64,000 nucleotides of DNA from Nautilus pompilius (GCA_018389105.1 JACATO010001021.1:226100-290099), one strand, 5' to 3'. Numbered from the stretch's first letter, positions 1-20,866 are shown. Made by a program: numbers and translations. Notes: generated from the sequence alone by a model not told the origin.

Positions 1-1913
1 ACGGCAACATAGATATCTCTTCTATAAACCGCGAGTGGACGTTACTGTTTGTTTATATTATGGTTTCCGAGGACTGAGAATAAACTCTGCCGTTAGTTGA
101 TTCCGACGGACGCTGTCCAGACCTAACCTCGCTTTCCTTTATTTTTCTTATTAAATCAAAATTTTTCGAAAGTTGTCGTTATCAAAGAAATTATTTACTT
201 ATTTATCTGTTTAGGTGGTAACGATTTTCGTTTTTCGAAAGACCGCACACAGTATTCGCATTTTCATTGGATGACCACCCAGACCATTTCACTTACAGTA
301 TGGAGTTTTTCTGGATAGCATCCATCCGGCCTGTTTTCGCAGATATCCGTATTCCACATGGCGATTTTTCTGGCTAGTAACTGCCCTATCTTCTAGATGT
401 CTTTATTCCAATATGAAGGACCAGATATGCCCTTCACAACCCAGCATCGATCTACTTCAAAATATCGCCATTTTTAAGATGTCCGCAACTGCTGACATTT
501 TTGAAGGAAACTCATCTCTTCGACACGTGTTTGTTAGATCGGACCATCTCCGATACGAAGTAATGTCAGCAAACAATGGCTATTACAAGATTTTCCGCTC
601 AAAGAATGCTTCCATAAACAGAGTTAAAATCCGCCTCACCATTCAATGTTGTAACTAAATTACATGGGACATTTTTTTTTTTTTGTTTTTAAAGGCCGGA
701 CCTTATTAATTTATTTCTTCAAAAACCGATGTCTTCTTTTTCGGTTTCTGTTTGTTTTTTTTTAATCATTTTCATCAAACGAAACGAAGGTGACGTCGGT
801 GGCTGCTACGTTGTTTCCTGTGACGTAGTAGAAACTGTAGTCTTAATCGGATGTCTGCTGTTAATCGCGACCTGTTCAAATATATTGGTCTGAGTTCAGC
901 AGACAAAAAAAAAAAAAATAACAACAAAAACAAAAAAAAACAAAAACAAGAAAAAGAACCGATGAATGTTTTATTGATCAAAAGCAGGGGCGCCCTGAAC
1001 AGCTTGCAAATATGAAGGTAATTAGATAGACCGGTTCCGCTCCGCTAAGCACGAGTTCTGTTTTAGTTTGGTTTGATTTAGAAAAAAAAAAAAAGTCTAT
1101 CATGCATCCAAGTAACAGTTTTCTCTTTGCGTTCGGTTGGCGATGAAGTGTCTTTTTAGCCAATTAAGCGGTTCAACAGAAAGAAGGAACTCTCAGCATT
1201 TTTTTTTAAAAATGTTTTTGGCATCGAGGTTTCCGAACCTCGTCTCCAGCCTCTGTTCCGTCGTGTCGCTGTTCACGGAGTTTCTCGAGAACTCTCCGGC
1301 AGGATTCGTTATCCTTTAAAAAAGGAAGAATTAAACATCATCGTCTCTCTTCTTCAGCAACTCGTACCCAAGTCCCTATCTACCGCTGCACTCGCACTGC
1401 TGCTGCACAAGAAAGGCCCTACTGGAATCCCGCAGTTTTAGATGTAGGAGGAACCCCCCCTCTCCCTCGCGGCTGGTGAAGAATAGCGGAAAGAAACCAC
1501 AGGTACGCCGATCCATTGGTATAAGCACCGGGTCGAAACACAAAATACTAGTGGTTACTTCCTAGAAATTACCGGGGTCCAGAAAAACAAGACTGAAACC
1601 AGAAGTCGATAATACCTCCACGCGTGATCAATAATTCTTGGTAAGAAGAGCATAAATTAAGTAGGATTTGATATTCAAAATTTGGAAGGAAGAAAACCGT
1701 GCAGTTATTAAACAAACGAACGCACCACAAGGAGAGAGGGGGTTCTGGTTGTATACAAGCGTTGCCTATTATTGTTCAACTTTAAATTTAAACATCAAAA
1801 TATCTATCAAACAATTTATAGAATAAAAAGCAAGCAAACTAAAAATAAACTTAGTTTCTAATTCTTCTAACCACTTTCCTTAGTTCTAGATAATAACGAG
1901 TACTTACGAAACC
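1..1913. other. intergenic DNA, no gene seen
   Basis: AT-rich unique sequence with several poly-A and poly-T runs (about 670-684, 904-917 and 1081-1094). The longest ATG-started open frame is 81 codons at 413-658 on the + strand. It has no recognisable domain and no codon pattern that sets it apart, so I treat it as chance. I see no splice-bounded exon, RNA gene or transposon end. Confidence 0.6.
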
Positions 1914-1985
1914 AACAACGATGACGTCATCAATGACCTAGATAAAATGATGTCTCTCTGTGCGTACTGACGTCATATTTCACGC
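1914..1985. promoter_or_regulatory. pair of perfect CRE octamers
   Basis: Two perfect TGACGTCA palindromes lie 46 bp apart, at 1922-1929 and 1968-1975, and a third is at 2419-2426. The octamer is the established binding site of CREB/ATF-type bZIP factors. The two sites are directly visible; that they act as an enhancer or promoter element is inference, because no transcript or gene start is identifiable nearby. Confidence 0.35.
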
Positions 1986-2017
1986 TGCAATGGCATCATC
2001 TCTCTCTGTAATTACAT

Positions 2018-2042
2018 GTTCTCTCTCTCTCTCTCCCCTCAG
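2018..2042 (+). other. CT tract ending in CAG, possible 3' splice acceptor
   Basis: A short (CT)n tract runs into CCCCTCAG, which has the form of a strong 3' splice site. No coding exon follows. The next AG/GT junction is only 18 bases on, so this is most likely a microsatellite that happens to end in CAG. Confidence 0.15.
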
Positions 2043-3602
2043 TTCTTGGATATTTTCCAGGTACATCACAAAACTCGTTTTTGTCCTTGGTTGGTTCTTT
2101 GCTTACCAGTAAAAAGACAAAAAAAAAAAAAACCAAAAAACAATAGGGGTAAAGGGACAGACGCTTGGATCTCAGTTTATTTTCTTCACGGAACTCAAAT
2201 GACACCCCCACAAAAAATAAAATGCAGAAGGGACTTGGGAGTTTTCACGTGTTTCGTTGTTTGTTTTAAACCAAACAATTGGCGAACGTGTGACGGGCAG
2301 AGAACTTTATCACAAGAGTCATTCCGAAAACCAGTAAATAGTTAACTTTTTTTGTTTCTCTCACTTCCTTCTCCAACAAACAAACACGTAAAATTTACTT
2401 AACAGGGGAGAGAAAAAGTGACGTCAAGACAGCAAATAAATAATTGATTACCTGTAATCTGGGACGAGAGAAAGAAAAGAGTGGGGAAGCGTGACATGCG
2501 AACTGAAAAATTTATTTGCCGTGAGTAATGAAAGCTATCAGACAGCTGTGAGCTGTCTGTTTGTGTTCCTTACTCTGTTGAGAAACCATGTAGAAGAGCG
2601 TTATAAAGTTCTGGCGAGATGGTAATGAACTCTGCCTGAACTAGCAAGTTGTGAGCCTCTGCCCTCGCGACCGACAACGCTGTTCTTATTATCAGCATTA
2701 ACCCTTTCACTCGCATTATAGCGAGTGTGCAAGTAGTTTCCAAACAATATGATCTAAAGAACCAACGTAACAGATTTCATGTTTGTTGTTTGTACTCTGA
2801 GCTTCCAAAGATGTCAATTAAAGCTGTCAAACAGCTACAAATGGGATGTTCTAGGTTCATTTAAAAAAAAACTGTTTTTATCTTTTTTACAATATTCATA
2901 ATATCACGTCGATCAAGAGATTCATCTATATTTCATTTTTAATGTTTGCCATAAAGAACCAAAAATATGTTTATATAATATTTATATGATATTAAATGTA
3001 AAAGTAAATGTCATATTAGTAGCACATAAAGATGATCGCAACTTTAACGATTAAAATTTAGTTTTATCCTTCTCCGTTAGCCCCTTTTCTCCTAATTAGA
3101 CAGTCAAGATTTCACAGAAGCAGAACATACACAGTTAAGTTGCTATCGCTCTATTAATACACACATATTTACATGATCGGATAATACCATACAGCATAGA
3201 AATTTTTGAATGTTGGTAGCTCTTTTTCCCAAACTGATTTTGATGAAAAAGCTTCCGTCTGATTTATTCACACGGACTTTCTCCGCCCGTCTCGTGCCTG
3301 ACTCCATTGGGCCCAAATGCTTGAAACTGTGAAATGTATGAAGAGGTCCGGATGCAGTCTCGTGTAGAACTCGGCGCAGAGATCCCATTCCTACGAGAAA
3401 CCCATCGTTTATCTGTTTGGCTGGAGAGAAGGAAAAATGTCGACGGAATGGCACAGAAAAGCGAAAAGTGGAGATTTGTAAGGCGATGTTCTCCGGCAGA
3501 GAGACCCAACTCCGAAACTTCAGCCATGAGTGAGCGATGGTATATTGGGGTCTGTCATCCGCAACAGAAACACGCGCTTTGTATAAATACAAGGTATTTT
3601 AT
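2043..3602. other. intergenic DNA, no gene supported
   Basis: AT-rich unique sequence. A perfect 9-bp stem with a 3-base loop lies at 2539-2559 (arms around AGACAGCT and AGCTGTCT). Open frames of 149 codons (3143-3592, -), 87 codons (3264-3527, -) and 120 codons (3334-3696, +) overlap one another. None resembles a known family, and the + strand one runs into the (CT)n repeat. I call no gene. Confidence 0.5.

Positions 3603-3656
<54 letters not shown>
3603..3656. repeat. (CT)n microsatellite
   Basis: Nearly uninterrupted CT dinucleotide run of about 54 bp with one CTCCTC interruption. Open frames across it encode only Ser-Leu alternation and should not be read as protein. Confidence 0.95.
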
Positions 3657-3659
<3 letters not shown>

Positions 3660-5826
3660 AAATGTATCACACAGTGAGGAATGTGACTGCGTTTAGTCTG
3701 GTGGGTGGTGGGTAGAGGCTACCATTGTATAGTCGGAATGTTTCGTTGCATTTCAAGTGTTAATATTTTAGATTCCTTCTAATCTGAAATGACTAATCCC
3801 AACAACAGAGATTAGAAAGCTCTTCTTATCTGTGACCTATTGACGAATGCAATGCTTCCTTCCAACCGGTGGAGCGGAACGTTCTGTGGCTTGTCCAAGC
3901 ATGTACAAATAAATATACGATAGAAACCGCATAACATTTATGATATTAATTGTACATTGTATCTTGAGAACGACTTGATTTATATATACATTGATAACAA
4001 GAAAAACAACTGCTTTTGACTGTCTTCAATTCATTTTTAAGATCGATCTCTCTCTTTCTCTCCTTTTATACGCCTGTCACATCTCCCTTACTTGTCCTTT
4101 CTTTCGCTCGCTCATACATGCAAAACAAAAGAACAGAGTTTTAATTAGCTAACTTTATTTCTGAATGCACGTGTGGCTGTTGATTTGATTAGATTTCTAA
4201 CATTTTAACCCTCTTCTTTCGTTTCCACGGCCAAACCAAAAACAACGGCAACTGCATGCATTTTGTTTCGATTTTTTTTTAAATTAGAATTTTGTAAACA
4301 AATATAACTTTTTTGTTTTCTTTTTTGCTTATTTGTTCAAGAATCTATCATGCTACATATGGTGCTTGTTGTCTCCCCAGCATGGTCCCACACCATTAAG
4401 CTACAAAAGCCAGTGGGTCCGGCTGGGGTTGGAGCCCCGGACACAATGATTGCAGGAGATATTTATTGACTTAGTCTCATCAGATTTCCCCTAACCCCGT
4501 TCACCGTGAGGTCCCCTGGCAGCGCGCTTGCCACATGCTTGTCGCCCACAATTACAGTCTCTGTTAGCTGTTGCCATAGAATCGCGCGAGACAGATGAAG
4601 CGAAAAACAATTTCTAAAGAGCAGAAGGAGTTTCTATCTAGCGTATGTCTGTCGGCCACGTAGCATCCTGAATTCTCTTTCTCGATCCCCCGGGAAACAG
4701 TTTGGAGTTCCGGAGACGCGGAGGAAAAGGGTGTGGGAGCGTACACCCTAGATTAATTAGTTGATGCGGTAATTTTTACAGAAGGACGTTTTGCACAAAA
4801 CACCGAAAAGAAAATGAATAAAGTCGGCCCCTACAAACAGGCGCGTCACGCGTGAACACGTGACAAAGAGTTTCGTATTTAAAACAAACAAAATGAGTTG
4901 TGTAATGAGAAAAATTAAACGATTTCTAAATAAAATATATTAAAATATTTGTTTACTAAATCCTGTTTTGTGTAATTCAATCGATGACCGACCGAGATTA
5001 CCTTTCCGCTTGACTGAAAAGATGAGCCAGAGACTGCGAAGAAAAAATTACGTACTGAATGAAATGAGTCAATTATAGTTTTGCTAACCGAGAAATTAAA
5101 ATTGTATCAAATGTAAAGTGCCAAAAGTTTAGAGTGATTTCTGCTGGTTGACTGATATTAAGCTAGGTTAGTATTTATCGAGTGTTAATTAATTCTATTT
5201 TCTAAAATTATACCCTCGTTTTATGGTACGGTGACCAGTCGAGATAATGAGATGTTTCGGTTGAACTAAATTGTGTGCACTCTACCGTCCTACGGAGCGA
5301 ATACAAAGGAAGAAATTTCAAGAAGCCTAAATTTTCTGTCTCTTATTGGATAGTAAGTTAATCGTAAATGCACAGATTTAAGCAAAACAACTCCCATTAT
5401 ATTCAGTAAACGAGCACCACCTAAACGTTAAATGGTATCCTTTCCATCTCAGTTTTTAAAAATTTTAATTACTGACACTAATTTTCTTTTCTTAAATTCT
5501 CGCCATACTGATCAAAAGGTCAAACTCGACTTTTGTAAGTCATTCAGCTTAAATGTATGGCTCACTCCCGAATTTTGAGGGTTTTCTGATGTTGTTAGCA
5601 GATGATTTAAATAGTTTTTATTCCAAACTTAAAAAGAATAAGTCCAACATGACATTTAATCTATTCGTCGTTTCTAGTATTTCTACCGTGGGCTGGTCAC
5701 GCTTGAAGCTCTGGCCCTTTTTTGTTGATGTGTATCCTTTGACAACTGACTGGTGCAGGTAAATGGACGGATTACTCAGGTGTTCGACTTTAGCACAGCG
5801 AAACTAAAGGCTGACTCTTCTTTGTC
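3657..5826. other. intergenic DNA with a GC-richer island near 4.4-4.75 kb
   Basis: Mostly AT-rich unique sequence. At about 4380-4560 the composition becomes GC-rich. There GGTTGGAGCCC (4427-4437) matches the Pol III B-box consensus GGTTCRANYCY at 10 of 11 positions, which could be the relic of a tRNA-derived SINE head. A matching A-box and acceptor stem are not convincing, so no RNA gene is called. No coding gene is visible. Confidence 0.5.

Positions 5827-5865
<39 letters not shown>
5827..5865. repeat. (TTA)n microsatellite
   Basis: Perfect TTA/ATT trinucleotide run of about 39 bp (13 units). The open frame across it encodes a poly-Ile tract on the opposite strand, which is an artefact of the repeat. 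Confidence 0.95.
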
Positions 5866-8800
5866 GTTTAGATGAATAGCATGCGCGTCCATCTCACCAA
5901 TTCCAGAGGGGGCGCTGTCTGACGGACACAGACCCTCCCACTCCACCCCTTCGCCGTTCTCGCGGTGCGGCATATACAGAATCACTCGCACGTGCGGTAA
6001 ATACGTTCGGGCAAAAAATAAAAGCAAACTGAAAGTCGTGTGTGTGCCCCTAGATTTCCCCTATTGTTTCTACTGTGTTGTGTGCTCGCGAGGATGTAGT
6101 GCCGGAAGACGAACAAACGTCGATGCTCGGCGATAGATTTACTGATAACTAGCGGTACTTCAAACTTAGCCCAAGTACTGCTTCTGATGCGGGCTTGTAA
6201 ACCCTTAATGGCCCGTCCAGATATATACCTGCACAGGTGCGCGACACAGAAACTTGTGTAGATATTTGCTCTGAAATTTTAACGGAATCAGACTAAATGG
6301 ATTACCCGACTTTTGTACATGCAACTGATGCTATCGTTTGTCGCACGACTGAGTAAAGATTGCGCACCTTCAGTAAATTCGTGATGTGAATTGGTTTCCG
6401 CGAATTGTCTCGAAGTGCCTTGCAGTAGCACTTTGGCTAGCGACCTCTAGGAAAGGCTAGATAATGCAAATCTAACAAATACACCAATAATAAACCAGTA
6501 ACAGTCCTATCAACCGGTCTGGTTTAGATACTAGTATCTATCCTCCTGTTTTCTGACTTATCCATCTATTTCGCTCGATGTACTTGGTAAACTGAATAAC
6601 ATTGCCTGAGTGTGTACAATGATGCACCTGCGCGCGTTATTATTATAATTATTTTACCGGTTGTGCCGTGCGAAATTACTCTTGCATGGTGCAAAGTCCG
6701 TTTACAGGTGCCCCTCTGAGATCTGGATAAATGCCGAGTCGAGAATCGTCTAGATGAAATCTACACCAGCGGGAACGAATTCATGTGATTCAGACGAAGT
6801 CTTTACGTCATTACTTCATCAGTTTTAAAATAACTCTGTTCGGAATCTTTGATGAAGACAACGTTGAGAGAAGTCGACAGACGTTGCCAGCGGGGATGTC
6901 CACGGAAGGTGTCCAGTTCAGAATTAAGGAAGAAAACAGGCGCGTGGTGGGAATGTCGTGGATGAACGTGACTTGGAGCGATGGATCGTGAAGTAGGAAT
7001 CCACGAGAAAGAAATTAAAGAAATTACTGGGAAACATGGCCGCCAGCTGACTGAAAAGAGGGGCAATTTCTGACAGGTCCCAAAAGGGAACCGGTGAGAT
7101 TGAGATTAAACTAAGAATGCTCTATAATGTAATAATTCCTCCTTGGTGTCGTTGTCGTTCAACTCAAGCACACTACAAGTACCCACAGCGCGTAGGCGGC
7201 ACGCATCACTGATTCCTACCTGTAACGTTACCTCTCCCCCCATCCAACAACTCCCGACTACAGATGAGGTAGAAATGGGGACTCTGAAACTCAGGTTATC
7301 TTAGAAAACCGGCACAAACCGGATGATGAAAGTTCCTGGGGAGACGACGATCCTACAAGATCATATCAGTTCTCTCTCTCTTGTCAAACACAGCATTTAC
7401 AGCAGTACGTAAGATCTACTCGTCCATTACCTGCCCTCGATATATATTTGAAAGTCTGCACACTAGATCCAGGAATTAATTAAAACGAAAAGTTTCTAAG
7501 ATTTCCGTGCACTAACCATGCTGCAGTTAGAACAAGCAGCATGAGAACCACCAGAAGACTTCCGCATAGTTAGGCGGGTTTCTACTCTTCTTGTCAACTC
7601 TCCGTAGACATAACATTGTTAATAGCAGCATCGTCGTATGGGGTCACACCATCACACTAGTTACCTGGAACTTGAGGATTTAATTAATATATCTACCATT
7701 TATATTTGAAACATTAGCGGGTGTTCATATCGCGGTTATTTCCTCCTGATGAAATGCTGCCATACGGTACATAGAATTCTTATGCGCATGACCTATTATT
7801 ACTGACTTCCGGTAGGAAAGAATACTTCCGACATTGCAAAGTGAGCTTATTACGCGTTGACCAACCATTTTGTTGTTGTTGTTGTTGTTTTAAATAAGGC
7901 ATGTCTCCCAAATCTCTGTTATCCTACCAGAAATATTAAAAAAAGAATAAACAATGCGTGCCTGGAGGTTATAGAAAGAGGTTATGACACATTTCTTATG
8001 GAGAAAAACAGACATATATGTATATTACGCAGTCGTACAGATTTTAGAAAGAAAAAGAAATTTTTTTAGGTCTTACACCAATAATGGAGGTAGTCTGATG
8101 AAAGTTGTTGTTGCGGACTCCCTCTTACCCAAATCTAACCCCTAAGCTCGTTTGTAGATTCGCTATAAAAACATTTTTCATATATCCATGGTTATGATTC
8201 TAAAATAAATAAAGCAGATTTTAAAATATGCATACAATTTGATAAATACATAAACTTAGACGTCAACTTTCTCGAACACAATTCTGTCCGATGCTGCATT
8301 ATGTAGAGGAATTACTCTCTGTACCCGACCAAGAAGGCTGATCTAGGAGGGTAGCAGGAACTTAAACACCAGTCTTTGCAGTTATGCCATGGTATACTTA
8401 GACGAAACACTGTCACCCTTGACTTACGCTTTGTGTAAATAATTGGTCAGGTTTGCACAAACTCCGTGTATTCTTTAACTAGACTGTTCTTATTGTCTGA
8501 AGGAAACTTACGTCTCTGTCTGTGGAGAAGTAAATGTCTCCATTGGCAAAAACGTTCGCTTTAGTGTTTAGGCCCGATGAAGGTGGCGCAGTGACCGATC
8601 CCGCTGCTCTCCGTGTGAAGACTTATCAGTAGTACTTAATTTAGTACCAGCACTTTCAATGTCACACTACCTTGCTGTCGATGCGTATCTTGATCCTTCA
8701 GTATCAGGTGATTATCAAATTTGCCAGTATTCTGACAACATGAAAGCATCCACTTTGTGAAGCTTTGGATCCATTCGTTGGTATGGAGGGGACATCTTTC

Positions 8801-9005
8801 AACGGGCTCTTTTTTGGCAACAACATTATTCATGCATCGCACAGAGTTTGAAGACTTCAGACTTGTATCACGCAGTTGTCACGTGCCGAGTGTGGAGGAA
8901 GGAGGGGTGTGTGGTGTGTCAGTGACTTTCGGAGAATTTTCTAGAAACTTGAAGAAAAATGCGTTCTTTAGAAACGTCTAGAACCCCCATGCTTACGTAT
9001 ACACG
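5866..9005. other. intergenic DNA, no gene seen
   Basis: Unique sequence with mixed base composition. It contains a small (TTG)n run at about 7869-7889. Open frames of up to 87 codons (for example 6803-7066 on the - strand and 6785-6991 on the + strand) overlap each other on opposite strands and match no family I know. No transposon ends or RNA genes recognised. Confidence 0.55.

Positions 9006-11573
<2,568 letters not shown>

Positions 11574-11601
<28 letters not shown>
11574..11601. repeat. (CT)n microsatellite
   Basis: Short, perfect CT dinucleotide tract of about 28 bp. Confidence 0.95.
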
Positions 11602-16057
<4,456 letters not shown>

Positions 16058-17264
16058 CTGGTTTTAAGAGCTCGATTTATACTATACATCTTTTGAACAA
16101 ATATCGCGAGATTTTGTTACTCTCTCGCTTCACACTTGATTTAGTAATTCTTAGTCACAGAAGGGCCGGAAGTATTTCCAGTTATGTAAACCCTCTTTCA
16201 CTAACATTGTAAAATGTACTGATTGTTACAATGAACAGCTCCACGCGCGGAAGATCGCTTGCTTTATAGAATTTCCGGCCTACTACTAAAACACCTCTTA
16301 TTAAAGGTGCAGAAACTATTACTCTTTGTGCCTGAAATGTTGAAAGAGAAGCAAAACAAACTGAGATTTGACTTGCACTTCTGTCCTCTGAATCTGTTTA
16401 GTCTTCGCTTAAATCTCCGATTTGCAAAACGGGAAATTCAAGAACTCTTATAACTGCCTAGAGAAACGATTTCTCTCCCACCCACCACCCACCCAGCGCA
16501 CTCCCGGTCATTCTGGCAAGAAACGATCTTACATCCGTTCTTGGCTGTCAACACCTGTAGCAAGATAAGGAAAACCAAGACTGGAAGACAGGCTCTGAGT
16601 GAAGTCTGATTTTGAATAAAGGAAATTGTGTGTTTTCATTAAACTTTTACTTAAGAAATGATCCAGATTGGCCAGGGTAGTTTTCGATAGTTCCACTAAT
16701 GGGCTACACTCGCCACTGATCTTTCATTTTTCGAGCCAAAGGACCACGTTACCCCCCCCCCCTGCACATGCAGATGTGACTCTCTCAGATACCTCACGGT
16801 GATTCGAGTCTACCATTTTCTACTTAATAATCTTGTGCCTTTATTCTCAAACGTTTACTTTTCCTCCCTGCTATTACTTTGGCGCGTGGGTGTACCTGAA
16901 ACTGACTTATCAACCATAACAAGGCAACGATCTTGACAGAAAGAGGCCACCATTTCCGGTAGGGCCGCCTCCATCACCGTCGCGTGAAAGAACCCTTCCT
17001 AACTTATCTTTATTAGTGAAACAAATAGCGTACCCGCCATATCAAATGTGGGTAGTGGCTGAAAACTATATGTATATACTGTATATCAACACGGAGAGAG
17101 AAAAACCAGGAGAGGAAACAGGAAATACGTGGTGCAGAACTTCTCTTTTATTGCTTAATCTAAATTGTAAAATAACTTCTGAATATAAAAGAACAAAATT
17201 TGGAATGCAAATGAAAACTAGAAGAATACCCTATTATTTCTAGCGTCGAGTTTTGGCTAAAGGT

Positions 17265-17291
17265 TTGTGTGTGTGTGTGTGTGTGTGTGTT
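17265..17291. repeat. (GT)n microsatellite
   Basis: Perfect GT dinucleotide run of about 27 bp. Confidence 0.95.
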
Positions 17292-17670
17292 TACAAGCTG
17301 CCACAGCGAGAAAATGTTATTTATTATAAACGGGCAATAAAATTACAAGCATTTTCGTGATATAAATAAAATCATGTATGATTTCCAGAAACTTTATTTT
17401 TTAATGAAAAAGTTCGGGGAGTTGCGAATGAAATCTAAAAACAAGTTCTGTCTACTGAAAATAAAGTAAGCATTCCCACAATGCAACGCCACGGAAGCCG
17501 ATATTCTCCCTCCCCACCCAGACAGACACACACACATCCAGGATCCGGCAGATCTCGGCAAACTGTCAAATACCATGATACGATTTACAATTTACCAAAT
17601 ATGAAGAAGAGGCTTTTGTCTCGGTAAAATCGGTGCCTTCCGTTGAATTATATTGTTGGAAAGATTCAGG

Positions 17671-17671
17671 A

Positions 17672-17721
<50 letters not shown>
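17671..17721. repeat. (AAT)n microsatellite
   Basis: Perfect AAT trinucleotide run of about 50 bp. It is the reverse-strand orientation of the (ATT)n tracts elsewhere in the window. A poly-Leu frame on the - strand is produced by it. Confidence 0.96.
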
Positions 17722-17724
<3 letters not shown>

Positions 17725-19445
17725 CGACACGGTGTGATTAGTTAACTCAAGCTTTAAATTGTAATTCATGCCAAAAAAAAAAGAAGGTGGGGGATCTTAA
17801 TACAAAACGAAATATTGCAAAAAAAATACTCTTCTCGCACGATAGTATAATTTGATTTTCCCTTTCTCTCCTTTCGTTGCCCCGAAGGCGGGGGCCAACA
17901 CGGAACCACCAAGTAGACGGATGAGAACGTCAGTCGCACGTTTAATTAGAGTATCCATGTCAGAGAACCCATGAGCGGAGGCTGGGCAGCACGTGCGAGG
18001 AGGAGGAGGAGGAGAGGAAACAGAGCCAGTACGATGAGTAAAGAGGTTGTTATCGCAAGGCACAAGAGGCGGATATATTTTAAAATATGATAATTATAAA
18101 CAATAGCATAACTGCCATTCGTAATAATTTTAATTCTTCTCTCTCCAGACAATAATCAACTACCTTCTCTTGCATTACTTGTAAACATGTATTTATATTT
18201 TTAGAACTGGCACGTGAACTGTGTCCCCAACTTTTAGCTACTTGCGCATTTGTTTTTTTTTTATTTTCAAAGAGCTGGCCACTAGTTTGAATAATTTAGG
18301 GGTCTGCCACACGCCAAGACAGTACTGGCGAACACTGTCTGTTTTTGCTGTTGCTATCTTAATGGCAGTTTAACTCTTGCCACTTCTGACGTCAATCGAA
18401 TTAAAAATATACACGGCAGATAAATAAATTCTTGTTGCTACTTTTGTTATTATTTTTCTTTTATAGCACAGTATCGATGAAAAAAATTGTGTAAAGATAC
18501 GCATTTAATATTGACAGTTGACCAATCAATGCGAGCAACTCGATCTAAAATTAGTTTACCTTTGGCAAGAGTACCTTTAAACCATCATTTGGGGAGTTAC
18601 ACAGATATCGTATGGTAGATGTACGCAGTAGAGGGTAGCACGGTCGACAATCGTGCAGAAGTTATGTTACAGGTCATCTCGTCTTGAGCCTCGGTTTGAA
18701 CAGAAATAAAGATACAAAAGAAAGGCCTATTGAGTGAACAGGTCGGACTAATACAGCGCCGCAAATTTTGTAGTCGGATACCCAACTTCAACCCATTCTC
18801 CCGAACTGATCGACACCTTGAACCAGGCACAACTTTCCCTGGTAAATCATTTTAAAATAAGAGCTCAGGGAATCTAATCGCCTATTGTTGAGAGTCTTTC
18901 TACGATTGGTCCATTTAAAGCCAACTTCCTCTTCTCGTTCCATCTTTGTCCAAAAGGTTCAAACACCTTGAGCGATTTGAATTCTTTTTTGATATTTTCG
19001 GAGATCGCTATAAATCAGTCCGCGATTTTTAAAAGGAATTTTAAATTTAAATGTTCAGTTTTAAGGATAAAATCAGCGACTACAAATTTTCAGTTATAGA
19101 GAGGAAAAAGCAAACAGTGAAATATGCCACGTCATGGCAAAGGGACATCAGTCAGTTCTTGTCACAGGTGCGGACATACAATGCATTATCTTCTCTTTAA
19201 TTAATTACAGATAAATTTTGATAAACAAGTGCTTTCTTAATTATTTACTGGTGAACTTTAATTTTAAAAATTATTATTAAAAGTTTTAATTACCAAGAAA
19301 GTTTGAGAAAAGCAAGTTTTTTTTGTATGTTTTAGAAATAAAACCGTGAGTATTACTTTCATACAACGTTTATATTTACATTATTTTTTTTATAAATTCA
19401 GATTTTTAAAAATATATATTGAATCTAGAATGTTATCAATTTTCC

Positions 19446-19447
<2 letters not shown>

Positions 19448-19517
<70 letters not shown>
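19448..19517. repeat. (GA)n microsatellite
   Basis: GA dinucleotide run of about 70 bp with one GGAGAG interruption. It lies in the opposite orientation to the (CT)n tracts at 3.6, 9.0, 11.6 and 15.9 kb. Confidence 0.96.
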
Positions 19518-19520
<3 letters not shown>

Positions 19521-20780
19521 TTCATACTCAAATTTGCTTTGAGGACTAATTTATTTATTTACCATTCTATATTGCATAAATGTATTTATCTCATGATTAG
19601 CGTCGCCTCGCAACCTGTGATTTCGCTCCTTTTTGATGTAATTTCCCGTCAGTGACGTCACGTTTAAAAGATGACGTCCTCTTTCTTTCTCATCCCCACA
19701 CCAAATCTGTCCTCTACACGACTGTTTGGTTCTAATTATTTAATTAATGAAAAAAAAAGGTTTGTAGAAAATTGTGCTGCGACAGTTTGCGGCGAATTTA
19801 GTTAAGTAGATTCGTTATTAACCATTGACGAGATGGTTTTTCTCTACCCATATGTAACATTTTGTTCATAATTAATAATTTTTATAAGAAAGGTTGATGA
19901 CTTATGAGTGGCTGTGAAACTATTAATGAGGTGTCTGGTTCTCATCTGGGCATTTATTCTTCTCTCATTTGCTGCTGCTGAACTACACGTGACGTTTCTG
20001 CTCTGATTGTTTTGTCCTGAAACGATTCAGTGGCTCTTAATTCCTTCTTACATACGTAAGTCCGGTTTGTGAATTCGTCGCTGACCCCCCTTTTTAAAAA
20101 AAGGGAAAAAAATTAAGTGTTTTATGTTATTCATAGCTCTCATGCCACATGTTTTCTGCAGCATATGCTAGATGAGAGCTTCGAATTTCAAACATCTCCC
20201 CCCACCCGACCATCTCCTTCCCTGCCCGGTTCTCCCCTCTCCCTTAACTCCGCCCAACTGAGACTCCGGTCCTGATACCCAAAGCGAAAAGTAGCTGGCA
20301 GGACTTCCAAGATCGGAAATTTAGGGTGGTCCCGCAAGCTCGCAAACCCACACGTGCCCCCTTTTCTTTCACTGTGACGGATGGAAGTGTTTGGAAGGAA
20401 CAGAAAAGGTCAGTTTTACATAATTTGTGAATTAAAGCACTGGCAAACAGCTGGGGAATGCAAAACAGGGATCTTTGAATAACGATGAAAAGACGACTTA
20501 TAAGGGGCTGCAAGCCGACGGCAAAGCGGAGGACAGGAAAATAGACCTTTAATAACAAATACCTGCCACGCCGCTACACATTATCCTCTTCAGTTTCGCG
20601 TGATTTAACCTGTTCAAGTCCAGATGAACTATCATCAACATAACTGGGCTGCTGTCATCTGAAAGCTGATGCTTACTAAACTGAATTTATTCTCCTTTTT
20701 CTTAATTTCTACCCGGTAATCTTCACTATCACTACCCTTCAATTTTGTCTTTGCTTAAACAATGTAAACATGTTTAACGT
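19518..20780. other. intergenic DNA, no gene seen
   Basis: Unique sequence containing one perfect CRE octamer TGACGTCA at 19,653-19,660 followed by ATGACGTCC 12 bases on. A 104-codon open frame (20,244-20,558, -) has no recognisable domain. No RNA or mobile element seen. Confidence 0.55.
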
Positions 20781-20829
20781 TTATTATTATTATTATTATT
20801 ATTTTATTATTATTATATTATTATTATTA

Positions 20830-20866
<37 letters not shown>

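Noticed and set aside
5553-5762. Possible reverse-transcriptase motif (LMLLADDLNSFYSKL)
   Set aside because: ADD is present, but the preceding aromatic residue of the [YF]xDD box is missing, no other RT motif surrounds it, and stops lie just upstream. Chance is the simpler reading.
20244-20558. 104-codon minus-strand open frame
   Set aside because: No recognisable domain, no conserved motif and no splice or promoter context. The length is within chance for stop-poor DNA.
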